A DNA stretch of 64,000 bases from Ulva prolifera (Eukaryota > Chlorophyta > Ulvophyceae > Ulvales > Ulvaceae). The translations under genes and the position numbers were made by a program. A model generated the notes under the pieces. That model saw only the letters and a list, made by a program, of their open reading frames with translations. It did no database searches and had not been told where the DNA came from. Position 1 is the first letter of the stretch, and every line of letters starts with the position of its first letter. The stretch covers positions 4,672,538-4,736,537 of the forward strand of contig CM041203.1 of NCBI GenBank assembly GCA_023078555.1, given 5' to 3'. Positions 35,354-47,797 of this stretch are shown piece by piece.

Positions 35354-38300
35354 ATGGTGCATATGTGCTTGAGATCATTGCGTGTTGATGCGCGTATGAG
35401 AGCGTGTAGAGCCCGCGATGGACTGTGCAGTGCTTGGGCGCCAAGCTTCAACTGCGCCACGTTTCGGCGCCAACAAAAAAGATCATTCCGGCCAATGACA
35501 GTCAAAGCAGAGCCGGATAAGGTACGCTGTGGTGCCTGTGCTGCTTTCGGCTGGGCCCCGTCGTTTGTGTCACTGGTACAGCAGAATCTGTGGCCGAGCA
35601 CTAGGAATGCCGCATGTACTGTACGTGATCATGTTCATAACGCGCAAAGCTAGCCTTCAAATAGGTTGTCGCTACAGAATGAGAAATCCTCAGATGCTGA
35701 TGCGTCCGAGACAGCTGTAGATCCATCTGACACGAATTATCAGATTCCCACGGAAGTCATTGCCAGGTTGCGAGACACGGTCTTTGGCTTCGACACGTTC
35801 TTCGTCACATCTACAGAAAACTATCAGGCGGATGGAGTTCTGTTCAAAGGCAATCTGCGGGGTGACCCAGCCGAGTCCTTTAAGAAGATGGAGCGCAGGC
35901 TCAATGTGCGATACTGAGCCCCTCGGGCCTGAACCATGGACCGCAGCCAGACCAGATCCAGCATTAATTCCATTCTATTTGCACCAGCACACTTTACATC
36001 TGCGACAGTTGCGCCGGTGTTCATGCTGCCTCACCAGCCTTGCTTCAAGCCCGCTGGACGTGCCAATGGTCAAATCCAAATGTACACCCCGACAACGCCT
36101 TCCGTGCCACAGGACCAGCTGGGAGGAGATTATGTGCTCTATCTGCTCCAAGACAAAGATGAGAACCCCGTGGTGCGCTGATTCAGCACTTCCCAGCCTG
36201 ACATGATTTGACCAGAACCCAGCACAACTGCACAGCGACCTCGATGCTGCCCTTCCCACAACCCCGCGCCCGTCAGCACGCACACCACTGTGAGCCCGAC
36301 GTAACCACACTACCGCAGTCGTCGCAGCTGGAACAGAGCTCTGTAGCCTGACACACATTGCAACGTCGCCCCACGCACCAGTCACACCCCTCAGCAACAG
36401 CATACACTGTCCCACCGTGCATGTGTTGGGCCCGATGACATAAAAAAAACCCCCCATTTCCAGGTCTAATTTCTGGATGGCAGCCCTGAAAATGCTGCCA
36501 GACGACCTTGTGTCGGTCCCGACACTGGCACTGCACTGCAGGTGGTTGTTCTGCCCAAGGCCGCCGTGGAGTTTGAAGACGGGCCGGTCGCGCCCATCCC
36601 AGTCGCCCTGCTCTTTGCATTTGTGACGATCGTCACCGCCCTCTCCGCCAACGGAGTCCCCTTCCTCAATGCCGTCCTCACCGGCGAGGTCGCAGCGCTG
36701 TCGGACCCGATCTACTACCAGGTCGCTGCACCTGGGACCCTCGCGACACTCGCAATCCTCGGTGTGCCTCTGCAGCCCCTCTACACAACCGCCGCTTGCT
36801 CTGCCGACGATGCATCGACCCTGTGGCCATCCAGTGGGCACGGCACTGAATTGCCACAACCATCGTGGGATTGGGGCCATCAACGGGCGGTGCTTCCAAC
36901 CGCCGAGTGGCGAGCGAACGATTGAGTGTGGCTGCAGCGGCGCACGAGGGCGGGCACCTCGTGGCGGCTCGGAGCGTCGGGGCCGCGCTGCGGGTGCCGT
37001 TCCTCATCCCCGCCGGCCTCGGCATCATCGGCACCTTCGGCGCCGTCACCGGAATCAAGGGCACCCTGCGTAACCGCGGCGAGCTGCTCACGATCGCCGC
37101 CGCGGGCCCCGCCGCCGGCGCCGCGCTGTCGCTCGCGCTGGCAGTCGTCGGCCTCGGCCTCAGCGCGACACGCACCGGGCCCCTCGTCGAGGTGATAATC
37201 CCCCCCCACCTCATGCCGGTCTCCCTGCGCCGGCTGTCCGCCGTGACAGCTGCAGGAGGAAAGATCCAGCGGGCTGCCATCAGCTCGCACCTGTTCAAGG
37301 CGCTATCTCTAGAATTCGACTGCGTTTACCATCACACGGGCAGCGCAGTTTGCAGCGCCGCCCTTGAGTACCTCACACGCATATACGCTCCGGACGGGAC
37401 TGCCACTGATCGACACGTCACTGACAGCTTGGGGCTAGGGCGGCCCCCGGCAATCGGGCGGCCGTGATGGGCGGCCTCAGGCAGCAGTGTGTTGGGCGCG
37501 GCCCTGTCGTACGGCGGCAGGCGTTGTGGTGTTGGCGGTTGTGTTGTTGTGTGTGGGCCGTGGGGTCTGTGCGTGTGTGTGTTCTGGTGTGTGGGTGTGT
37601 GCTTGGCGGTCTGCGGATCTGTGTCGCTTGCTGCGCCAGTGATGGGTGAGATGTGCGTGGGTGTCTTGGTGTTGGCTTCGTCTGCTTGCTCCTTTCGCGG
37701 TGCTGCCCGCCTTGCTGCCTTTGTCCTTGTAACACCAGCGCGCCGTTGTACTCGAGGACCTGCATCCTGACCAGGCAATCTTGACCACGTACACGGTGAG
37801 ACGCGCCAGGCGGGCGTTGCCGGTTCTGGGGCCGAACCCTGACTCCGCCGTGGCCGCGTGGTGCAGGTGGCGTCTTCGGCGTTCAACGACTGCCTGCTGC
37901 TCGGCGTGCTCGGCCAAGCGACCTTCGGGGACTCGCTCTACCTGCAGCAGACGCAGCAGCTCAGCCCCTTCCTCCTCGCAGGTGTGGCCCACTCGCCCCT
38001 GCGGCCGCTCCTCCGCTGCTCGCGGCCGGCCCCCGAGACAGCTCTGCATGCACATGACCTCCTCACTCCCTCGCAAACCTATGAGCATGTCGGGGATCAG
38101 CAGCACCTTCAAGTGAATGCACACACTCGCCACTGGACAGCCATGAATTGATTGCGTACGCGATTCTGCATGAAATCACCATCGAGCATGAACACGCTAC
38201 CAACCCATGTGGTGCGACCACACCGCCCAGAACTCCGCCGAAACGCTGGTTGTCCCGGGGACCCCAGCGGCGCGCCGACTGCGCGTACTGTGCAGGCTGG

Positions 38301-38630
38301 GCGGGCGTCGTCGTGAATGGCCTGAACCTCATCCCGATGGGCGAGCTCGATGGCGGGCGCATCGCACACGCGCTCTGGGGCCGCCGCGCCGCCTCGCGCA
38401 TCTCCGTCGTGCTCACGCTCGTGCTCGGCCTCGCCGGCATCGTCGACTCGCTCGCGCTGTACTGGATCCTGCTCGTGCTGACGCTGCAGCGCGGGCCGAT
38501 CCCGCCGCAGCAGCAGGAGGTGACGGCGCCGGCGGACGGCCGGGCGGTCGCGATCGGCGCCGGGATGCTCTTCGTGCCGCTGCTCACGCTGCTGCCGTTC
38601 CCCGGCGACGTGACGGCCGCGGCGTTCTAG
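35354..38630 (+). CDS. EGY: EGY-type plastid site-2 metalloprotease, seven exons
   Basis: Exons 35354-35521, 35678-35905, 36113-36172, 36542-36761, 36938-37191, 37867-37981 and 38296-38630 join in phase to 459 residues. Residues 1-50 are basic and hydroxylated, as a plastid transit peptide is. The EGY-specific soluble domain follows, with IPTEVIARLRDTVFGFDTFF and VLFKGNLRGDP. The membrane part carries the zinc site HEGGH (228-232, an HEXXH motif) and the second S2P motif NLIPMGELDGGR (359-370). Both are intact, so an active intramembrane protease is predicted, unlike the EGY3 type that lacks HEXXH. In plants EGY1 and EGY2 act in thylakoid development. The first ATG is chosen because it opens the frame that splices in phase; ATG 35396 is an alternative. 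The 675-base fifth intron contains a fragment of a dispersed repeat. Confidence 0.9.
37696..37735 (+). repeat. Right-end fragment of the dispersed TIR family, in an EGY intron
   Basis: The stretch TCGCGGTGCTGCCCGCCTTG, running on to TTTGTCCTTGTAACAC, matches the right ends near 3690-3732 and 46625-46666. GT-rich sequence precedes it, as in the 3424-3732 copy, but a clear left end was not found. It lies within the intron 37192-37866. Confidence 0.55.
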
Positions 38631-41197
38631 CGGCCGGGCGGCGGTGGCGCAGATCGGGCGTGGCGTGTCCGCTTCCCCCCCGGGTGTTCGTTGCTTGCAT
38701 GCGGAGATCACGTCGCTGGGGACATTGGCTGATGGGCTGTTGTACCCTGGATGGAGTTCACCTACCCGCAACAGGCGCGACGGTATCGGGGGGCTCTCCG
38801 TCGAGCCGAAGCATGGCTTCCCAGCATGCGCTGTGTGCCAGCTTGCAGAAGGGCGCACGGGTGTGTCAGAGCTGCAGCATCGCAGCGGCACAAGCTTGCC
38901 CTGGTTGTCAGCGGAGCAAAGGCTGGGGACACCAGCCGTGTCGGGTGCAGCGTCAGGGCCTCGATGCAGTGCACTGTAAGTGCTTGCGCATGGCGCTACC
39001 CGAAAGCGATGTGTTCTCCAGGGTGGGAAACGAGCAGCGGCGTCGTGCGAGGTGTGTATCGCCGCGTGGCGACAGGCATGAGAGCGCAGGAGGGGGCTGG
39101 CGCCGATGAGCGGTGCCTGTAGGTTGGGGTGCTCCACAGACGAGTTGTGCACAGCACCCGGCGGAGGCGCCCAGTGTTATCACCCATGGTGTTGAAATGC
39201 CGCATGCGTGAGAATCATCGCATGGCACACTCGCAGAAACCCCAGACGCAAGGTCTCCAGGTCACGCCGTGGGCCCCTGCAGTGCGAACTGTGCCTGCTC
39301 TGAGTGCGGCCACTCTCGCAGCTTTGTCCGCGCAACCACGCTCTCACACGAAGCGGCCGAGTCGTTGTAACCGCTCCCGCGGCTCACATCTGCGATGAGT
39401 GTAGTCACACAGTTGACTACGTGACGATGGCGAGCCTAGCACTCTGCATTGAGCTGTGGTGTGGCACCTTGCAACATCCACGGCCTCAGCATGCCGGGGT
39501 GCACTTCCGTTCTGGAGCGCCACCGCCACCGCACGCATGCCTGCACGCAGCGTGGCCTCAAGTGCACTTGTCCACACGAGATCAACTGCATCACCCACGC
39601 CAGGACCAAGGCGAGCGCTGGAACCGATCGGTGCCTCTACAGTCTGCCCCATGTGTCCACACGCGAGAGGGCAGCAGCTGTATGCAGGGCTGCTGAATCA
39701 CAGGGCTGCTGAGTCACAGGGCTGCTGAGTCACAGTCAATCCCATACCAAAGCAGGGAGTGCAGAGTGTGCGGCTTGCGTACCCGAGCATTACCTGGAAA
39801 ATCTGAGATTATGAGTACTCCAACAGCAGTTTGATTCAATTGGCCTGCTGCGATATCATATGTTGCAGTTACTTCCGGTTTCAGAGAGAGAGCAGCCACT
39901 TGCGACATACATGCGGCCGTGGCGTAGCATGATGCCACACGCCAGCGTTGCACCATACTACAGCAGCATATCTCCCACCGCTCAAGTCTATAGTCTACGA
40001 GCAGCTCCACGAGCACTGCGCTCACAGGTTTGCCAGCACTGCCCGCGGTGCCAGCTTGTGTTGCAGTTGAGGTGATGTGCGAGAAGTGCCACAGCGCCGA
40101 TATCTCCACAGGCCGGGCACGGACTACAGCAACGGCATTCCATGCCACCGACGGCATACACATGCATGGGAGCGGCATTCCACGCACTTGGCCACACAAC
40201 ATGCGGAACATATCTCCCCTGTCTCGTTCTATACACTGTGTCTATAGACACTATAGACGTTCTATGCACTGTGTCAGCACCAAATTACACTGACTCCCCA
40301 TGTTGTCCCGCTCTCGCTATAACTCTCTCGCTCTTGTTGATATGTACATTTCATTTCATCGTACACGCGCCACAACTCGGCAGCATATCTGCCACATCTG
40401 GGCATCATCTCAAGCTCCATCATGCAAGCTCGTCCCCCCCTTCCCCCCGCTCCCCAGCCTCCAACTCCCTGCGGGCCTCTCGACTAGGGGACAGTAGGTA
40501 CTGCATCCACCAACACCGCATCAGCGGCAATGAACGCCAGCATCTGTGAGCCCGTCAGCATCTGCGTTTCACACCTCGCGTACACATCGTTCCGCTGCGA
40601 ATCATGCACCAGGTGCCAGCACACGCCACACCGCAGGCTGTGCACATGTCCATGCTGACTCACCGAACGCCCTCCCGCCACGTACATATACCCTGTCACA
40701 TACATACAAAGAATGCCGCTACACATGGCTGTGCCACACATGGGCGGCATGCAGGGCCTTTCAGGCACCTAGGCCCACAGGGGGATGCGAGATCCGTCTC
40801 TACCCCACGAGCCACCTTGTAGCGTGCCTAGTAGCGGGTCGTCACGGCAGTGGCTGTCAAGGTAGCAGGTGCGGTGCGTGTGTGTGGCGTACCAGACCCC
40901 CGGTTCACGCTCACATTGCGCTCTGCCTGGTCAGCGAGCCCAACACCACAGTATGTACGACAAGATGCCAGAATAGACCCCAAGATGCAATAGATGGCAG
41001 CAGCATCTGTCTTCGACGCCTTGGTCACCCGCTGTCTCTGGGGTTTCTCTGAGACCCCAACAATTTCGCTCGGTAGTCCTGTGCTTGACCAGCCCTGCGA
41101 GATACATCATCAGTTCACCCTACGATGCTGAGCCCCCGTCCCCGTCCCCTGGGGGGGCTCCCTCCTGTTGCAGCTGCCCCACTGTCACTGGTGCCAG
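38631..41197. other. Intergenic between convergent genes, no gene seen
   Basis: The plus-strand EGY gene and the minus-strand RP2-like gene converge here. The longer open frames at 38109-39152 and 38207-39109 are antisense or shifted shadows of the last EGY exon. A three-copy 16-bp tandem repeat (unit GGGCTGCTGARTCACA) lies at 39687-39735. Confidence 0.5.
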
Positions 41198-43365
41198 TCA
41201 GCCCGTCATGCCGAGCTCGCGGAACAGCGCGGCGGTGGCGAGGGACTCGCTGACGCTGGCCCCATAGCGCGCAGCGCGCCGTTCGGCCGCGTCGTTGGCC
41301 TCCCCCGCAATCTCGAACCCCCACACCGTCGAGCCCGCAGCACCCTGGAGCTCCGGCTCCTGCGCCGCCCAATGCGGCGCCGTGCACCGCATCTGCTCCA
41401 GCGCTTCAGCCGTGAGCTCCGCCTGCATGTGCGCTTGATGCATGAGGTCCATGTACTGAACGAGGGCACGTGCAATGGGCCACGATGGGAGGTTATTGCG
41501 GGCGGCCCGTGAGAGGTGGTTGTGACGATACTGCCGATGCAGCGGCAAGTGTACCCGCTGGCCATATAATACCCCTGCGGCATGCGTACAGTCACATTGC
41601 ATGGAACTGGATTCATGGCAACACCAGCAGGACGGAGGCGAGGGGGGAGGCCGAGCCGTCTTGGCCAATCACATCAACCATTCCTTGCAGACGAGGTTCA
41701 GACTTCAAGTCATTTCAGGTGTACCCGACGTGACATAGTCTACATTCCCACCAAGCGCATTGCGCAAGCCCGTGCACAGATGCCAACAGGTCGCAGGTGT
41801 CAGGGGGTGTCAGCCGTGGCTCTGCCCCGTTGCTGCTGCGGGGCGGCACGCGCAGGGCCAGCGCGGAGCCGCCAAGCGCCGCCGCGGCGCACCTTGTTCG
41901 TGCGCAGGAGGGTGTAGCCCTCCGCGATCTCGGTGAGTGCGGCGCACGCGCCGGCGTCACTCGGCGGTACGCCCGCGTGCGCGAGGCCTGCCGGCGTCAG
42001 GAAGACAAACAGGTACGCGCTGCATTCGTCGAGGGGCCGCTCCCCGTGCGTCACAAACGTCGGCCGCCCGACCGCCGCGTCCACCAGGTCCTGCATGCCC
42101 CGACATGTAGCCCACAGTGCTTCGATGTGGCTGGGAGGACCATGCATAGACCGACTGTCAAGTGTGGCGGGGACCGTGATGCTGGCCTGCGGCATCTGGC
42201 TGGAGAGACCCGCTCACGTCTCAGTTGCACATCCCCGGGAGCTCCGCTGGGTGAGTGCTGTGCTGGCGAAGTTGAAGAGACACGCAGCATGCGATGGCTC
42301 ACAAAGCGCTTCTTCAGGGGGCCCTGCGTGTTCCGTCGTGTTGGACACGCAGCCATCGCATGCTGCGCTCAATATCGGAAGTAAGAGGTGCGCCAGGCTC
42401 TGCAGCACTTGTCGCCTCAGGTTCCACACGCACCTGTACTGCCGGCGGCACAGCATGGCGCAGCACGCCCGCTGCGGAGGGCGCCGCCTCGTGCGGCTCT
42501 GCGTACCCCCAGTTCCAGCCGCCGCCGGCCGCCGGCGGCGTGAAGTCATGCACGCGGCTCCAGAAGTTGTGGAACGGCGACAGCGCGGCCGCGGGGAGGT
42601 GCGCGGGCAGCGCGGCGTGGCCCCAGTCCCAGCACGCAAAGCGCAGCGCGGAGCACGACTCGATGATCGGGCGCGTGCGGCAGTGCAGCGACAGCGTGGC
42701 TGAGATGACGCCGCGGAGGCGGAGCTGCTGGCTGATGACGTGGAACCTGCATGGACACGGCAGCCATGATGCGTCGCTCCCCGTTTGAGCAGGCAGCCTA
42801 GCAGCCGCAGCGTTGCTGGGGAGCAGCGGATGGCACCCATGAATTATTTGCTTCATTTCTCAGGAGACTCCATACAACAGCTGTTGAATTTATGGCAGCA
42901 CGCGAGGGATCACTGTGTGTTCGCACAGGGGGGACATTGTGGGTGGGGGGGGGGGGGGGGTTGCCTGCAGTCGGAGCAGTCCCGGATGAAGGCACTGCCG
43001 GCCACTGGCCCGATGAGGAAGGTGCAGCCGGTGCAGTCGTCCACGAGCACCTGTGAGGTGCGGTCCAGGACGTAGATGTCGCAGTTGTGCAGGTTGCGCA
43101 CGGCGAGGGGGCCCCCGCGCATGGACCTGCAGCAGCAGACACAACATCAGCCCATCTGCATGGCATGCCGCGTAAGCACACTGCACTGTCCACTTTCAGC
43201 AGTAGGGCACATGTGAGTCCAGCAGGCATGCTATACAACTGCAGATCCACCTGCAGCAGCAGGCACGGGTGAATGCAAAAAGGAAACACGTGGGGCACCA
43301 TGCGGCACTGCCGGGGCATCATGCGGCACTCACGGCAGAGAGCCGTCAGCCGCCGCTGCCAAATC
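41198..43365 (-). CDS. RP2: RP2-like TBCC-domain protein (5' exons unresolved)
   Basis: Exons 43365-43334, 43126-42965, 42746-42434, 42090-41893 and 41455-41198 join in phase to 320 residues. The TBCC domain shows LAVRNLHNCDIYVLDRTSQ, then VDDCTGCTFLIGPVAGS and FIRDCSDC. It continues with RPIIESCSALRFACWDWG and SPFHNFWSRVHDFTP, as in RP2 (XRP2), the GAP for ARL3 that releases lipidated cargo in cilia. A helical C-terminal part with AYLFVFLTPAGLAH follows. The RP2 catalytic arginine may correspond to an Arg near the start of this segment; I did not align it. The donor after exon 43126-42965 reads AG|GCAA, a GC-AG intron. The N-terminal exon, which in RP2 carries lipidation, was not found upstream. 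Confidence 0.85.
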
Positions 43366-45051
43366 CTGCTGAGCTACACGCTGTGGTGAAGCTGTTGCGT
43401 GAGTGCAGCGAGTCGTTCAGCAATTGCAATGATGTGCGTGGCCCGAGCAAGACCAGAGGAGGATGTGTACACCCTACACCGCGGCACTTGCACGGCGTGG
43501 ATGCCGGAGTGCAATGGAAACTGCAGCATGGAAGATGCGTGTAGACGAATAATGGACGTGATACATTGTATTCATTGTGTTCAGGCATCCCATCACTGTG
43601 GCGGTGCGGGGGGGCCTGGTGTGTTGAGGTTGCTAGAGTTGCAAGTGCACGACTGAAGCTAGTCTGAATTTGTGGTGACAGGTGTGCCGCTGTTGAGAGA
43701 CCAGGCCGCATGCAAGCCTGCTGACATACATTACTCAAACATACGAGGGTCGAAAGATTTGGTGCAGCAGGGGAGCACTCAGGTGTCCTGGCGATGCCAG
43801 TCAGAGTGCATGCATGTGACAGCATTGGTGTTGTGTCACTGTTCAAGTATATTCTGACAGCTGCTCACAACTGTGTGCTTACGCGTGTGTGCTTACAGCT
43901 GTCACGGGCTGGGGTGAATTCTACCCGGGGCGGCAGTCAGGTGAGTGAAATGTGAAAGCAACTCGACACATACCAGTTCTAGATGGGCACGGCAGCCAGG
44001 CCTGCTTGAGACCCATGGGTGGATGCTTGCAGGCATGTCCCAGATCCCCAACGTTGCACTGACCACGCACATCACAGATAAATAAATGCTGGTGATGGGC
44101 ATCGCTCCAGCATGTCGCAGTAACATCATATGCACCATGTATGGTGGATAGAGTCCGATCACACGCACAAGGTCCTACTTGCGCCAGCTGTTAAGTGTTT
44201 CCGCACATCCACCAGCCTAATCTGGAATCTGCTGTTTGCAGTATCTCTGACCAACAGCGTCTGATCAGACCAGCAAGGCATGCTCAGACAAGCAACTGTT
44301 GGAGGGGAGGCTGCACAGACCTGCTGCACCAACCCACAGCTGATTGATGGTTCATGGCAGACGGCCCGTTCTATAGATAGCTATAGCTTTGCAAGGGTTT
44401 TACAAGCACAAAGCCGGAGTGGCCGGTGGCACCGCCAGAGTTCTAGCTTTGCAAGGGTGTAGGACACACCTACCACAGCGCTGTGGGCCTGAGCAAACAT
44501 GGCATACATCATATTGTAATACTCCAATAGTGCAACTGATGTACCACTGGATGACCACACATCAACACACATAATCAAGTACCACACATGAATAATTGTA
44601 CTTAAGGACAACAGAGGCAGAAAAGCAGGCAGCGCCACAGGTGTCGTAGCAAGTGGGCCGTGTGTGCATTGTCCTCAAGCGATCACACACTCACAGCAGG
44701 GCCTGCCTTGCTTTGCCCGTGCAACACACTAACAGCAGGGACTCTCTGTGGTGTAGGCACCACTGGAGAGCTGGGGCATCCGAGCTGGCATCCGCCTCTG
44801 TGCTGCAGCCAGTCACTCTGTAGCCCTGTGTGTCCGGACTTCAGCATCTGACGCAGTCTACAATTGGTCTGCGATGCCATATGCAAGTGGTGTGGTAGTT
44901 GCTCCCCGCAGCCTGTGAACACTCATGACGGAGCCCGACCAACACCGGCTTGGTCCACCAGTTCTTAGTGGACCAAGCAGGTGTTGGTTTGGCATGTTGC
45001 ATGTGGTTGTTTTTGCAGGATCTGAGCTGTAAGTTTGGTGTCGCCTCGCTT
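43366..45051. other. Possible 5' part of the RP2-like gene; repeats
   Basis: The first exons of the RP2-like gene should lie here; one candidate start is MGLKQAW near 44020, followed by a GTATGT donor, but it is not convincing. TAGCTTTGCAAGGGT occurs twice (about 44384 and 44443), on either side of a TTACAAG...GCCGGAGTGGCCGG block that resembles the left end of the 3424-3732 element. A strong hairpin lies at 44938-44988. Confidence 0.4.
44938..44988. repeat. 21-bp-stem hairpin
   Basis: ACCAACACCGGCTTGGTCCA plus one C (44938-44958) pairs with 44968-44988 with one mismatch across a 9-base loop. It lies just past the stop of the small minus-strand gene 45052-45758, so it may sit in that gene's 3' untranslated region or be a foldback element. 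Confidence 0.8.
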
Positions 45052-45758
45052 TCATTGTTCACAGGATATGGTGAGTACACGCATCCGGGAGTCGAGGGGA
45101 GCAGACCCAGGTAAGCGCATCACCACTTGGCCGTCCTTGTCTGAGATTTGCGTTTGATCTTCACAAACGACGTCTCTTTCGTACGAATGCGCTATTGTGC
45201 AGCAGCTGGCTGTGGTGCTGCAGGTGCCAGGGCTGTTGCTCTTGATGCCATGGTCTGCCTTCTTGCTCCGACTGGGATGAAGCTGGCCATTACGGCCATA
45301 CCCACTGTTACTGCCAATACTGCCGTATGGGTTGCTTGACATGTCGCTCCGTCCCGATGACGCTCCCGGGATGGTCTTCACGCCCAGGCTGCTGTTGGCG
45401 CCTGACCTCAGGTCTGGTGCAGACCTACTTGCTCTGGCTTCTTGACCATACTCGGTACTCTGTAACAGTTTCGAAGCGTCAGCAAGATTTTGGTTGAGGT
45501 AAGTTTGGTGATTTTGCAAATGGTTTCGGCAGATGTTGCGATGCACAACCGTCGTGCCGCAGGCGTGAAGTCAGCTACCTGAATTAGTCGTGCGCCCCGG
45601 CTAAGCACGCCAAGGACTGGCACGGAGTCAGGAGACATGCCAATGCTTACTGGTCCACTTCACATGGACAGACATACCGGATTATTTGAAGCCTCGGCCG
45701 TGTCCGCGTACTTCTCTGTTGTATACGCATCCTGTCGCTTGGACACCAGGCAACCCAT
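45052..45758 (-). CDS. Small protein with MGC N-terminus, predicted lipid-anchored
   Basis: Exon 1 (45758-45678) encodes MGCLVSKRQDAYTTEK and ends CCG|GTATGT. Exon 2 starts at 45459 after a TTACAG acceptor, in phase. Gly2-Cys3 after the initiator Met fits N-myristoylation plus palmitoylation, as in many flagellar and plasma-membrane proteins. The rest is Ser/Gly-rich and probably disordered, with RSAPDLRSG and a basic stretch. The frame runs to a stop at 45052, giving about 162 residues. A donor at 45127 or near 45085 could instead lead to a further exon, so the C-terminus is uncertain. No family is recognised. Confidence 0.6.
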
Positions 45759-47797
45759 AATGATCCTGGTCGCTGAAGCCAAAGTACTACATGTGGCCCA
45801 CTACTGAGACTTGCATCAGTGCCTTTGGCAAGCATGCAGTTTCAGATCGAGGCGGTGGCAGGAGCTTTCTTGCGCTTCCGGACAGTTGCGCAACGTCCAC
45901 TGCAGTACTCCACAATGTAGTGGATGTCTGTCAAACCCAGGTAGCTCTCATTGTACGGTAGTACCACCGATGAACGAAAGTCTACTGCCGTAATTGTCAC
46001 ATATCATCGATGCTGTTTCCCCTTTCCTATCTTCTGCGAGCTTTGACCTTCAGCATACAGGCCCTCGCTGTTGCGAACATGAACTGTCCTTCGCTGCCCC
46101 ACCGAGATGGGAACCAGACAAAGTATAAGATGTGTACACAAGACTGATGCAGTGAGGCGTGTCGTCTCCACACGTGACGCAAGCATGCGAGGGTGACATG
46201 AGCCGTGGCAAGCTCCAAACTCAGGCGAGGCAACCCCACATTCGCGGCGAATCTTCGCTCGACATGCCGATGTAGGTTGCCGCGATAGACAGCCTCGACC
46301 GGATATCCCCAGCGCGCGTTTGCGAGCTTAGCTAACGCTATGCTGCTGCAATGATGCGGCAAGAACTCGCGACCGGGTGCGAAAGTGCTGCATGCTGAGA
46401 AAGGTTCTTGCAGCAGGCCTTAAACTTCCGGATCAAATTTCCGGACTGCCTGAGTTCAGCTGAGCTACGCGAAGGTGTGAAGGGAGTCGCGCTACTGCCC
46501 TCTGCGCGTCAGCATGAACGAGCGTTCAAAGTGGTCTGACACAGCAGCAGCTTACGGTGACTGCGGCTGTGGCGTGGGTGCATTGGGCTCGGATGGTGGA
46601 TGTGTTCTTGCGATGCTCGCTGCTTTCGCGGTGCTGCCCGCCTCGCCGCCTTTGTCCTGATGCCACTGCAGTAGTTTTAGGCGCGTATGATTGCATTCAC
46701 CCGCTACTCCACAAGCCTAGCAAATCAATTCCTTTGATGTGATCTACTCGAGCTGACTTCAAACGCGTACGAACACTGTACGATCGAATGGTCTTGCTGA
46801 CCCAACATACCTGCCGGCTGTATGCCGCAAGTATTACAAGGATACAGAGCCGGAGATGCATCGTGGCAGGGGGCATGCGACCGCACTCACCGCCATGGTG
46901 CACCATGCATGGGTATGTAGCTGTACGCCCCGTGCACCGCCAATCCACGCAGCACACACGCACACACACATCCGCTTTCATTGCTGTCATTAATTGCAAT
47001 TGCAATGACGGCAATACATGCATGTTGGCGTTGGTGTATTTGTGCGATGCCCCACGCCTGACGGTGCTACCCGCGCGGGATGGAGGCGCCTCCATCCTTA
47101 CAATGCATCCTTACAATTTGTTGTTGTAACACGCTCACCCCGCCCACGAGATTTTCTTTTTTTTGCACAATCGCCATGACAAGATGCAAGAGGAATTAGT
47201 ATTTCCGCCGTTGTAACCAAAATACATCATGATTGGTTCTTGCATTACAGGCGATCTGTGAATTTATGCTGTTGATATGGGGTCATTGGGCTGGGGGACC
47301 GGGAGTTGGGGACCGGGAGTTATGAGCCCCCGGCATTCCCTGCATGTGTTTGGCGGTGACTGGGAGGCATGAGTTACAAGGAAAAAGGCGGCGGGGCAGG
47401 CAGCACCTTGCTGGCTTTGCGGTGCTGCAGCACCATATGCATGTAGGTAGTATACAACCACTAACGCGGGCCAACGCACCCGCGCTACAGTCGCGACCAG
47501 CGCACGCAAAACCCACACAGTCCCTACTCGACACAAACATCCAGACCGCCACACATGGAGGTGGAGGTGCTGGGGCGTGTGGGCAGTCTTGCGATGTACA
47601 GCAGTGGCCGGACGATGTCCGACTAGTACTACTAGTAGTACGACCCAGCTGTATGGCGTGCCAGCGCTGAATTGCTTGTGCATTGCTCGTGCTCTTCAAA
47701 GATCTTGTCGCGCGCGTGCTTCCTGCGGTGCTACCTGCCAGTGCCTCCCCGACTTGCAATTGGATTACAACCTCGTCACACGTATACTATAGGCAGG
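45759..47797. other. Intergenic, with fragments of the dispersed TIR family
   Basis: No gene is supported. Right-end-like blocks (GCGGTGCTGCCCGCCTCGCC and TTTGTCCTGATG) lie at 46625-46666. A left-end-like GTATTACAAGGATACAG lies near 46829. Another copy appears to start with GAGTTACAAGGAAAAAGGCG near 47368 and may run to a GGATTACAAC near 47762. Confidence 0.45.

Noticed and set aside
35975-36883. 302-codon minus-strand open frame
   Set aside because: It overlaps EGY exons on the opposite strand and has no recognisable domain.
38109-39152. 347-codon minus-strand open frame
   Set aside because: It is antisense to the last EGY exon, which has clear protease motifs; the frame is open because of GC-rich codon use.
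44009-44021. MGLKQAW start as first exon of the RP2-like gene
   Set aside because: No link in phase to the TBCC exons and no resemblance to the lipidated RP2 N-terminus.
45590-45660. Extra exon between the two exons of the MGC-start gene (SIGMSPDSVPVLGVLSRGAR)
   Set aside because: It ends at a good CAG|GTAGCT donor, but no acceptor gives the phase needed from exon 1; direct splicing of exon 1 to 45459 fits without it.
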